A stretch of 40,338 nt of DNA, taken from the NCBI GenBank assembly GCA_949296855.1, contig CASFRN010000090.1, positions 1 to 40,338 of the forward strand. The letters run 5' to 3'. Made by a program: the position numbers and the translations under genes. The stretch comes from an uncultured Bacteroides sp. (GTDB lineage Bacteria; Bacteroidota; Bacteroidia; Bacteroidales; Bacteroidaceae). Position 1 is the stretch's first letter. Each line of letters starts with the position of its first letter. The notes under the pieces were generated by a model. It worked only from the letters and a program-made list of their open reading frames with translations, was not told the DNA's origin and ran no database searches. This document shows, one piece after another, positions 1 to 10,707 of this stretch.

Positions 1-206
1 AAGGTGAAATTACCGTCGAAGTCGGTAATCGTACCGGTGGTAGTGCCTTTTATCAACACGCTGGCGCCGATAACCGGTTCACCCAAGTTGTCTTTCACTA
101 CTCCGTTGACCGTAATGCTTTGCGCAAAGGCTTGTACGGAGAACAGCATTCCCGCCAGCCATAGCAGCAGGAGCTTGTTTCGTCTTTTCAAATCTTTCAT
201 TTTCAT
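1..206 (-). CDS. susC: SusC-type TonB-dependent receptor, N-terminal fragment
   Basis: Only the first 68 residues lie in the window; the gene continues past its left edge. The fragment has a basic, hydrophobic signal peptide ending in AFAQ, then the start of a carboxypeptidase D regulatory-like domain (VNGVVKDNLGEPVIGASV, then GTTTGTITDFDGNF), the standard N-terminus of SusC outer-membrane porins that import glycans with a SusD partner. It is the third gene after susA and susB on the same strand, which is the order in the B. thetaiotaomicron sus locus, so it is probably the maltooligosaccharide importer SusC. The start could be ATG at 206 or two codons later at 200. The family assignment is firm; the name susC rests on gene order plus this short fragment. 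Confidence 0.85.
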   Translation of the reverse strand, partial: MKMKDLKRRNKLLLLWLAGMLFSVQAFAQSITVNGVVKDNLGEPVIGASVLIKGTTTGTITDFDGNFT

Positions 207-266
207 GTTTATTAGTTTAAGTATGAATAATAAAATTGGTTCTCTCTTCTGAAGCCTCCCCTAAAT

Positions 267-284
267 CCCCTCCCAGAGGAGGGG
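267..284. repeat. GC-rich 7-bp hairpin in the susB-susC gap
   Basis: CCCCTCC and GGAGGGG are separated by CAGA. The short stem sits in the susB-susC gap, beside a second and different palindrome at 348-453. It has no T-run, so it is probably an intergenic repeat and not an intrinsic terminator. Confidence 0.45.
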
Positions 285-347
285 ACTTGCGGATGCGTTT
301 GTTTATGTGTTTACCTATTGAGAACTGTATGTTTCCCTCTTTATTTA

Positions 348-453
348 TTGAACACTGAGCCACAAAGGCACAGAGATTTATTTTTACCTCTTGTGATTTA
401 TGCCTTTTTGTCTAACTATAAAAAACTCTGCGTCTCCGTGTCTCTGTGTTCAA
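348..453. repeat. Imperfect palindromic repeat between susB and susC
   Basis: The left arm begins TTGAACACTGAGCCACAAAG and the reverse complement of the right arm begins TTGAACACAGAGACACGGAG. The arms match at most positions over about 33 bases and enclose an AT-rich loop. The sequence looks like a dispersed non-coding repeat of Bacteroides intergenic regions, but copy number cannot be judged from one window. Because it lies in the susB-susC spacer it would be part of a susBC transcript and could fold there. Confidence 0.6.
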
Positions 454-480
454 AAAATCATCCAACTAATCCTGAAAAAA

Positions 481-2724
<2,244 letters not shown>

Positions 2725-2861
2725 TGTGTCTTTCAAATCTTTTCTTCTCGTATGACGGAAAATATAAAGGTGTATAAAGTGTAAGTACTTGTTTATTAGT
2801 GTTTTAAGTATCGCTTGTGTATGCAAAAATAGAAGTGGAATTTAAACCTATGTTTTTTTAG

Positions 2862-2995
2862 AATGAATATCCGCATTTCGCCAAATTGCTTGTAGGGGCA
2901 GGGTTTGCCTGCCCGAGTGCGTCCATAGATATGTCCGTTGATGTATCTGGGCGGGCAAACCCCGCCCCTACATAGGATATTTGCGGATATTCATT
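2862..2995. repeat. Nested 134-bp palindrome between susA and susB
   Basis: The outer arms are AATGAATATCCGCA and TGCGGATATTCATT (perfect, 14 bp). Nested inside are arms at 2891-2914 and 2949-2972, a near-perfect 24-bp inverted repeat beginning TGTAGGGGCAGGGTTTGCC. The element abuts the susA stop codon and fills part of the 333-base susA-susB gap (2665-2997), which has no gene. The inner GC-rich arm resembles a TAGGGGCGGG-type repeat seen in many bacterial genomes. It could act as a terminator or RNA-stability element between the two genes. Confidence 0.7.
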
Positions 2996-2997
2996 TT

Positions 2998-4890
<1,893 letters not shown>

Positions 4891-4895
4891 TTAAA

Positions 4896-4903
4896 CAAAT
4901 GTA
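4896..4903 (-). promoter_or_regulatory. Candidate -7 element for susA
   Basis: The minus strand reads TACATTTG, an exact TAnnTTTG match, placing the start of transcription about 40 bases before susA. No TTTG lies 19-21 bases upstream, as would be usual for an activator-dependent promoter. It is 21 bases from the opposite-strand element at 4925, so SusR bound here could influence both directions. Confidence 0.5.
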
Positions 4904-4924
4904 GGAAATTAAGGAAACATTTTT

Positions 4925-4932
4925 TATCTTTG
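4925..4932 (+). promoter_or_regulatory. Candidate -7 element for susR
   Basis: TATCTTTG is an exact TAnnTTTG match about 90 bases before the preferred susR ATG at 5023. A second match, TAAATTTG at 4989-4996, is closer. Neither has a good -33 TTTG. Confidence 0.45.
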
Positions 4933-5022
4933 AAAACTGAATATAAAATAAGCTATACGGTAAAATACAGAATACAAGATTGTTACCTTAAATTTGATGA
5001 TAAAAAATATAAAAGGACTGAT

Positions 5023-6618
5023 ATGAAAAAATACTTGATTGTCGCTTGGATGTTCGTGTGGTTGATGCCTTTCGAGGTAATTGCGGAAGAAAAGTCGTAT
5101 CAACGTTTGTTGGAACAGCTTGATGAAATGATCACTCGAAAGAATGAATACCATACCGAACGTGAACGGAATATAGCCCAACTGAAACAACGTTTAGCCA
5201 ATGAGCAAGACGAGTCGGTAAAATACGACCTGTGTGATGAATTGTTTAGTTTGTATCTTCACTTTCAGGCGGATTCTGCTCTGCATTACGTAGACGAAAT
5301 GCAGAAATACATGAAAGCGGCGAAACAGCCCGGAGCGGAGGCGGACATGATTATCAACCGTGCCGACGCGATGGGCGTAATGGGTGCCTATAATGAAGCG
5401 CTTCAGACAGTGCAGCAGATTGACCGGAGTGCGGTCACTTCCGATGTGGCATTGAAGTATTATTATGCCATGCGTACTTATTATGGTTGGATAGCGGGGT
5501 ATACCATTATTCCCTCCGAAAAGCAGAAATATGTGGAGAAGACCGCTTGCTATCGCGATTCGGTGCTAATGTTGGTTCCGGAAGGGGTCGGACGGAGTGT
5601 CTCGCTGGCGGAGAAAATGATTCTTGAATCTCGGTTTGACGCTGCTATTCCTGTATTAAATAAGGCCTTGTTGCAGCCGATGAGTATGCAGGAGAAAGCC
5701 TATGTCAACTACACTCTTGCGTCTGTTTACGAGGCGAAGGGTGACCTTGATATGCAGATTTATTACTTGGCGCAGACAGCGGTGTGTGACATTGCCATGT
5801 CGGTGCGTGAATATGCTTCTCTTCAGCGGTTGGCATGGATGCTTTATGAACAGGATGACGTGGAACGCGCTTACCGGTACTTGCGCTGTTCGATGGAAGA
5901 TGCCGTGGCGTGCAATGCCCGTCTGCGTTTTCTTGAAGTGACAGAAATCTTTCCCATAGTCAATGAAGCTTATTCCGAGCGTGTGGAGCGTGAAATGCAT
6001 CTGAAGAACATTCTTTTTTTGACTTTGGCGGCTATAGCTGTGGTGCTCGTTATCTTGGCGTTGCGTCTGTATTCGTGGAATAAGCGGCTTTCGCAGATGC
6101 GGGAAGGGCTTTCTTTGGCAAATGAAGAGTTGAAGTCTGTAAATGATACGTTGGCACAGACTGGTAGGATAAAAGAAGTATACATAGCCAATTATTTGGA
6201 TCGTTGTGTAAGCTACTTGGATAAATTGGAACAGTATCGCCGTTCGTTGGAGAAGCTGGCGATGGCATCACGTACCGAAGATTTGTTCAAAGCCATTCGT
6301 TCCGATCAATTCTTGCGTGATGAACGCAAAGAGTTTTATACCGAGTTTGATAAGTCATTTTTAGAGTTGTTCCCTCATTTTATCGATGATTTTAATCGTT
6401 TGTTGGAGGAAGATGCACAGATTAGTCCTAAGAAAGGTGAGTTGCTGAATACAGAGTTGCGTATCTTTGCTCTTATTCGTTTGGGTGTGACCGATACAGC
6501 GCGTATCGCCCATTTCTTAGGCTATTCGCTTGCTACGGTCTATAATTACCGTAGCCGCATTCGCAATAAGGTGAAGGGTGATAAAGAGACGTTCGAACAG
6601 GAGGTGATGAAGCTGTAG
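5023..6618 (+). CDS. susR: Starch-utilisation regulator SusR (TPR-like sensor, DUF6377)
   Basis: 531 residues from ATG 5023. The reading frame is open upstream to an ATG at 4873, but only the 5023 start puts a signal/anchor sequence (MKKYLIVAWMFVWLMPFEVIA) at the N-terminus. The periplasmic part (about 25-325) is helical and TPR-like. A transmembrane helix follows (about 329-351, ILFLTLAAIAVVLVILALRLY), then a short coiled coil and a cytoplasmic DUF6377-type region ending in a helix-turn-helix (about 486-520, ELRIFALIRLGVTDTARIAHF). This is the architecture of SusR, the inner-membrane maltose sensor that activates sus transcription. The divergent position next to susA supports the name. Expression is probably low and constitutive; that is inference from the family. 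Confidence 0.9.
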   Translation: MKKYLIVAWMFVWLMPFEVIAEEKSYQRLLEQLDEMITRKNEYHTERERNIAQLKQRLANEQDESVKYDLCDELFSLYLHFQADSALHYVDEMQKYMKAAKQPGAEADMIINRADAMGVMGAYNEALQTVQQIDRSAVTSDVALKYYYAMRTYYGWIAGYTIIPSEKQKYVEKTACYRDSVLMLVPEGVGRSVSLAEKMILESRFDAAIPVLNKALLQPMSMQEKAYVNYTLASVYEAKGDLDMQIYYLAQTAVCDIAMSVREYASLQRLAWMLYEQDDVERAYRYLRCSMEDAVACNARLRFLEVTEIFPIVNEAYSERVEREMHLKNILFLTLAAIAVVLVILALRLYSWNKRLSQMREGLSLANEELKSVNDTLAQTGRIKEVYIANYLDRCVSYLDKLEQYRRSLEKLAMASRTEDLFKAIRSDQFLRDERKEFYTEFDKSFLELFPHFIDDFNRLLEEDAQISPKKGELLNTELRIFALIRLGVTDTARIAHFLGYSLATVYNYRSRIRNKVKGDKETFEQEVMKL

Positions 6619-6680
6619 TTTTTCAGGAATGGTACTAAGAATTTGAGTTCACGTTTGGGGTGTATTGCTTGTCTAAGCCT

Positions 6681-6711
6681 CATTCTCCGTACGGTTTCCG
6701 CACGGAGAACG
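6681..6711. terminator. Hairpin between susR and the NigD-like gene
   Basis: CATTCTCCGTACGG, loop TTT, CCGCACGGAGAACG forms a 14-bp stem with two wobble or mismatch positions. It lies between convergent genes, so a bidirectional terminator role is plausible, although no strong T-run follows. The core CGTACGGTTTCCG recurs in the minisatellite at 20841-20926. Confidence 0.5.
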
Positions 6712-6730
6712 TAAAGATATATCGGCTTAT

Positions 6731-6746
6731 TTTTGCGGATATTCAT
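6731..6746. repeat. Half copy of the GCGGATATTCAT palindrome arm
   Basis: TTTTGCGGATATTCAT matches one outer arm of the element at 2862-2995. No opposite arm is present here; the copy ends 5 bases before the stop codon of the NigD-like gene. Confidence 0.5.
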
Positions 6747-6751
6747 ATAAA

Positions 6752-7498
6752 TTAATAAATGTCTCTCTCCTCTTCTGTTGGGCCGCTGAGGTTCTTTGCT
6801 TCATCGGGCGTAGGCTCATTCTTGTTTTCAAAAACCAAGGTCTGGCGGCCGTATACGGCATGATTGACCTCCATTTTGATGCCTTTCGCTTCGTCAAGAG
6901 GCAGGGTGTTGAGGTTATAGCAAACCACTTCGGTATAAGGATTGAATACATCGGTGGTGTCGCCATATGTATTGTAGCGGTATTCCAAATGAATGTATCC
7001 GTCATCGTTGACTGTAGGCTTACCCGCACGTTTTACCAGACTGACGCGATGTTTTTCGTTGAGAGGCATTTTCATATCAAACAACATATTCATGTATCCT
7101 CCTGCTATCCATGCGTCGCGCACGTAAGCGGGGTGGTCGGCATATTCGTTTTTGTTGTCGTCGTTTATTTCTTCTACCGTCTTGGTCAGGAAAACACGAA
7201 GTTGTTCGGGTTTGATGCCTACATCATATCCATAGTAATCGTCGAAGAGTGGGTTGAATATCAGCATTCCTCGGGTGCCTTCGGCTATATTGTATCCCCA
7301 AATGCTGGAAGCGGCAGGATACATTGTCCCCCATGTGTCTCCTGTGAAGGTATAGATTCCGTCACTTTCCACGTGGATGGTTACCCAGTCGTAGGCTATG
7401 TCACCGATAGAGTATCCGTCGTTGTCGCTGCATGAAGTTTGCAGCATAGCCAGCATCAATGCGCAGACACTCGTTATGTATCTCAGTTGTTTTTTCAT
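6752..7498 (-). CDS. NigD-like lipoprotein
   Basis: 248 residues. A lipoprotein signal ends at C23 (MLQTSC), followed by SDNDG, an acidic stretch like those linked to surface export of Bacteroidetes lipoproteins. The remainder is beta-rich with no catalytic motif that I can see and resembles the NigD-like family of Bacteroides, whose function is not established. It converges with susR and is transcribed alone; the hairpin at 7601-7680 separates it from the secG operon upstream. No TAnnTTTG promoter was found in its leader. Confidence 0.7.
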   Translation of the reverse strand: MKKQLRYITSVCALMLAMLQTSCSDNDGYSIGDIAYDWVTIHVESDGIYTFTGDTWGTMYPAASSIWGYNIAEGTRGMLIFNPLFDDYYGYDVGIKPEQLRVFLTKTVEEINDDNKNEYADHPAYVRDAWIAGGYMNMLFDMKMPLNEKHRVSLVKRAGKPTVNDDGYIHLEYRYNTYGDTTDVFNPYTEVVCYNLNTLPLDEAKGIKMEVNHAVYGRQTLVFENKNEPTPDEAKNLSGPTEEERDIY

Positions 7499-7600
7499 AC
7501 TCGTTTATGTTTTTATGGTTTTTTCTTTATAATGGGAAAAGGTGCGGAATACTGCATGGACTTAGCATAAATTAAGAATTCAGGGAATCTATGGTGATAG

Positions 7601-7680
7601 AAAACGCAGGTCAGCGCCTGTTTCTGCAAATATATATTTTATTAATATACTGCAAAAACAGGCACTGACCTGCGTTTTTT
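7601..7680 (-). terminator. Large stem-loop terminator after secG
   Basis: Arms AAAACGCAGGTCAGCGCCTG (7601-7620) and CAGGCACTGACCTGCGTTTT (7659-7678) pair with one mismatch. The pairing continues inward to TGCA/TGCA around an AT-only loop. Read on the minus strand, the stem follows the secG stop by about 30 bases and ends in TTTT, fitting intrinsic termination of the secG operon. The stem is much longer than an ordinary terminator. Confidence 0.7.
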
Positions 7681-7707
7681 CGTCTGCTCTATATAGGATA
7701 GATTGTT

Positions 7708-8073
7708 TTATTGAGCGGAATCACTCGGGGCAGGAGTGGTTGTGGCTTGATCGGTTTGCGGAGCGGCAAAACCTTCGGGCGCGTTCAGCGGGTTGGTCTT
7801 TTGCTCTTCGATAGCTTGATCCATGATAACCGATGAGGCTTCGGCAGCGTGCGGCAGCACGTATGACGAAGCTACGCTCACTACTACCATAAAGATGGCA
7901 AGTCCCCAAGTTAGTTTTTCGATGAAATCGGTTGTTTTGCGAACACCCATGATTTGGTTGGAGGATGCGAAGCTGGAGGCTAGTCCTCCTCCTTTAGAGT
8001 TCTGTATCAGCACTACGAAACACATCAATACAGATGCCAATACGATTAGTCCTACAAATAAAAAGTACAGCAT
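7708..8073 (-). CDS. secG: Preprotein translocase subunit SecG
   Basis: 121 residues with two transmembrane helices (about 3-22 and 55-73) flanking the conserved cytoplasmic loop LIQNSKGGGLASSFASSNQI, which identifies SecG. The protein assists SecYE in moving preproteins across the inner membrane. A Pro/Thr/Gln-rich tail of about 40 residues follows, as is common in Bacteroidetes. It is the last gene of a minus-strand operon, 5 bases after the preceding gene, and is followed by a strong stem-loop. Confidence 0.93.
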   Translation of the reverse strand: MLYFLFVGLIVLASVLMCFVVLIQNSKGGGLASSFASSNQIMGVRKTTDFIEKLTWGLAIFMVVVSVASSYVLPHAAEASSVIMDQAIEEQKTNPLNAPEGFAAPQTDQATTTPAPSDSAQ

Positions 8074-8078
8074 TTTCT

Positions 8079-8816
8079 TTATTTTGATTTAGCGTTAATA
8101 ATCAGTTTTTCCAAAAATCTCATTTGGTCTGCAAAGTAAGCATTTTTTTTTGGATATTTCAAATTTAATTTCCTTATAATTTCAAGTGCTTTTTCATAAC
8201 GGTGTTGTTTGACGTATATTTTGGCGAGTGTTTCGGTGAAGTAAGCTTCGTCGCTTTCCGTATCAGGTTGTTTTTCTTCTTCTTCGCCATGTTCGTCGTT
8301 TGGCTTTTCTTGTGGAGCTTTTTCTGGTTCATGTATGGACGGTTCGCTTCCAATAAAGCGGTCTATCAAGTCTTGTCCTTTTAAGGAAGCAAGCTTTTCA
8401 GCTTTTGTTTCCTCTTCCAGTAAAACCGAAGCATAGTCGGAAGCGGCTTCGGGTGGAAGCGGAAGTTCGTCGGCCGGCATTTCCGAGGATTCGGCTAAGA
8501 AACGGTCGATGAGGTCGAGTGTACGGTCAGACTTCGCTTCCGTAGCTAGGGAGGGGGATTCGGTATGTTTTTCAATGACGAGGTGTCCGCCTTCGATGAA
8601 ATAGAAAAGCACACTCAGGTCGGCTATATAAAGAACACTTTTCCGCAGTTCGTTTTCGAAGTCGGGATGATGCAGCAAGTACAGGTTCTTAAGGTAAAGC
8701 AGACGTGCCGTCTGGAAGTAAGGGTAGCGCGTCAACAATTCGTGCAGGGCGTGCAGGCTTTCTTCCGAGAGCGATTCGGGATGTTGTATCCAGTGTTGTA
8801 TGCTTTCTTGTATCAT
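8079..8816 (-). CDS. Conserved protein with TPR-like C-terminus
   Basis: 245 residues, no signal peptide. The N-terminal part (about 1-85) is helical, with a YPYFQTARLLYLKNLYLL segment resembling a degenerate TPR. The middle (about 85-190) is acidic and low-complexity (Glu, Ser, Asp) and probably disordered. The C-terminus (about 195-230, ETLAKIYVKQHRYEKALEI) looks like one TPR unit, so a protein-interaction role is likely but no function is known to me. It lies between lptE and secG, 39 bases after lptE and 5 before secG, an arrangement I associate with Bacteroides genomes. Confidence 0.75.
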   Translation of the reverse strand: MIQESIQHWIQHPESLSEESLHALHELLTRYPYFQTARLLYLKNLYLLHHPDFENELRKSVLYIADLSVLFYFIEGGHLVIEKHTESPSLATEAKSDRTLDLIDRFLAESSEMPADELPLPPEAASDYASVLLEEETKAEKLASLKGQDLIDRFIGSEPSIHEPEKAPQEKPNDEHGEEEEKQPDTESDEAYFTETLAKIYVKQHRYEKALEIIRKLNLKYPKKNAYFADQMRFLEKLIINAKSK

Positions 8817-8855
8817 TTGCTTTTTCTTTAATTTATGTCTTGTGGCACGCTGGTG

Positions 8856-9386
8856 TTACCAGTTCGCAACGGTAGCATTGAATATTTGGTCTACGATTTC
8901 GTCAATCATTTCGCTGACCAGTCCTTCTTGTACCGAAGAAAGTTGTTGGCTGGCATCGTATTCACGACTGGCTGAAAATTGTTGTTCAAAGTCTTCTGTA
9001 TGATTGGTGTTATTGACGAAGCGCACATTTACCGTCATACGTAATTCTGCCATGGTCGAATAACCGTCGGCACCTACACCTTTATTATAAGCGTCGTAAT
9101 TGGTTATTTCGCCCGACAACTCCAAGTCGCCTCCTTGTCGGGTTTGCTTCAGTCGGGTTTGCTGCATATAGATGTCTTGCAGGGCTGTGTTGAACATTGA
9201 TTCCATCGGGCCCCATACGAATGCTGCGGAACGGTTAGGGAAGTTTTCGAAGGAAATGGTTTTCACCTTGTCGTAATTGATAGACGCTCCGTTGAATTTA
9301 TACGAGATGGAGCAGGCTGTCAGTATGCAGCAGGCAAAGATTACACATAGGGTGATAAGTTTACGGTGTTTGTTATTCAAGTCCAT
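8856..9386 (-). CDS. lptE: LptE-family LPS assembly lipoprotein
   Basis: 176 residues. A lipoprotein signal ends at C25 (CILTAC); the mature part starts SISYKFNGASINYDKVKTISF, typical of the Bacteroidetes LptE family. The partner of LptD in inserting lipopolysaccharide into the outer membrane is the expected role, known from LptE of proteobacteria and inferred here. The first codons overlap the end of the sigma-54 regulator gene by 14 bases, so the two are probably translationally coupled. The ATG at 9386 gives a proper signal sequence. Confidence 0.85.
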   Translation of the reverse strand: MDLNNKHRKLITLCVIFACCILTACSISYKFNGASINYDKVKTISFENFPNRSAAFVWGPMESMFNTALQDIYMQQTRLKQTRQGGDLELSGEITNYDAYNKGVGADGYSTMAELRMTVNVRFVNNTNHTEDFEQQFSASREYDASQQLSSVQEGLVSEMIDEIVDQIFNATVANW

Positions 9387-10638
9387 ATTCTTTGATTTTT
9401 CTATAAAGTGTACGTTCGGATATTTTCAGGTCGGCTGCAGCGTTTTTCCGCTTGCCGTGATGGCGTTCTAATGCTTTGCGTATCATTTCTTTTTCCACTT
9501 CGTCAAGTGCCAAGTTCTCTTCTACATATTCTTCGGTGTCTTGTACTTCTGTGGGTTCGACAGGAGTGACACTGATAGGCGGTGTGTCGGGGGTGGCGAT
9601 AGGATTTACTATCACAGGTGTATCGGGAATGACACTTACCGTGTTTTGCAGGTAATGTACAGGCATATTTTCGGAATGTGCCGCTTGTGTGCCTTGGCGT
9701 TCTGCCATGATGCTGTGCACTAATTTTTTCAGTTCGGTCACATCGCGGCGCATATCGAACAGTACTTGGTAGAGTATTTCCCGTTCGCTTTCGAATCCTT
9801 TCTTGTCGGAATGGCGTACGCCTAATAGCGAAGGCAGACGTGATTCAGGTTGTTCTGGCAAGTAGTTGCGCAGAATGTCGGGGGAGATGTCACGGTTGGT
9901 TTCTAATATGGAAATTTGTTCCGTAATATTTTTCAATTGGCGGATGTTGCCCGGCCATGGATAATGTACTAGTGTCTGTTTGGCTTCTTCGGTGAGTTGG
10001 ATGGCTGGCATGTGGTATTTCTCTCCGAAGTCGGAAGCGAACTTGCGGAATAAGAGTACGATGTCATCCGCCCGTTCGCGCAAAGAAGGTACCTTGATAG
10101 GTACTGTGTTCAGGCGGTAGAATAAATCTTCGCGGAAACGGCCTTCGGCAATGGCATCGGCAAAGTTGACATTTGTAGCCGCTACGATACGCACATCGGT
10201 TTTTTGTACTTTCGATGACCCTACTTTGATGTATTCGCCCGATTCGAGCACACGCAGCAAGCGTGCCTGAGTGGACAGGGGGAGTTCGCCTACTTCATCA
10301 AGGAAGATGGTTCCTCCGTTAGCTTCAGCGAAGTAACCGTTACGGTCGCTGATGGCACCTGTAAAGGCTCCTTTTTCGTGTCCGAAGAGTTCGGAGTCGA
10401 TAGTTCCTTCAGGGATGGCACCGCAGTTTACGGCAATATATGGCCCGTGTTTCCTTCGGCTGAATTGGTGGATAATTTGGGGGAAACTTTCTTTACCTAC
10501 ACCGCTTTCGCCCGTTACCAGTACTGATAGGTCGGTTGGGGCTACTTGCATGGCTATATCAATAGCCCGGTTCAGCCCTTCGGTATTTCCGATGATGCCG
10601 AACCTTAGTTTTATGCTTTGGATTTCAGATTTGTTCAT
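9373..10638 (-). CDS. Sigma-54-dependent transcriptional activator without receiver domain
   Basis: 421 residues from ATG 10638; an upstream TTG at 10662 is in frame, but a candidate -7 box overlaps it. The AAA+ domain (about 10-245) has Walker A GESGVGKE, the sigma-54 contact loop GAFTGA, Walker B FLDEVGEL and the arginine-finger region FREDLFYRL. A linker of about 110 residues follows, then a Fis-type helix-turn-helix at the C-terminus (KRKNAAADLKISERTLYRKIKEYGL). There is no N-terminal receiver or sensor domain, so activity may be controlled by level or by a partner. It heads an operon with lptE, the unknown protein and secG. Its target promoters are unknown. Confidence 0.92.
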   Translation of the reverse strand: MNKSEIQSIKLRFGIIGNTEGLNRAIDIAMQVAPTDLSVLVTGESGVGKESFPQIIHQFSRRKHGPYIAVNCGAIPEGTIDSELFGHEKGAFTGAISDRNGYFAEANGGTIFLDEVGELPLSTQARLLRVLESGEYIKVGSSKVQKTDVRIVAATNVNFADAIAEGRFREDLFYRLNTVPIKVPSLRERADDIVLLFRKFASDFGEKYHMPAIQLTEEAKQTLVHYPWPGNIRQLKNITEQISILETNRDISPDILRNYLPEQPESRLPSLLGVRHSDKKGFESEREILYQVLFDMRRDVTELKKLVHSIMAERQGTQAAHSENMPVHYLQNTVSVIPDTPVIVNPIATPDTPPISVTPVEPTEVQDTEEYVEENLALDEVEKEMIRKALERHHGKRKNAAADLKISERTLYRKIKEYGLE

Positions 10639-10659
10639 GTTGGTACGTTCTTTCTCTGA

Positions 10660-10692
10660 CAAAATTACAAAAATCTTGTTATATCCCGCAAT
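10660..10692 (-). promoter_or_regulatory. Candidate promoter of the sigma-54 activator-lptE-secG operon
   Basis: On the minus strand, ATTG (10692-10689) and TAATTTTG (10667-10660) are separated by 21 bases, close to the TTTG/TAnnTTTG consensus. The predicted transcript starts only about 15 bases before ATG 10638, which supports that start. Confidence 0.5.
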
Positions 10693-10707
10693 TTTGGCAG
10701 GAAAATC

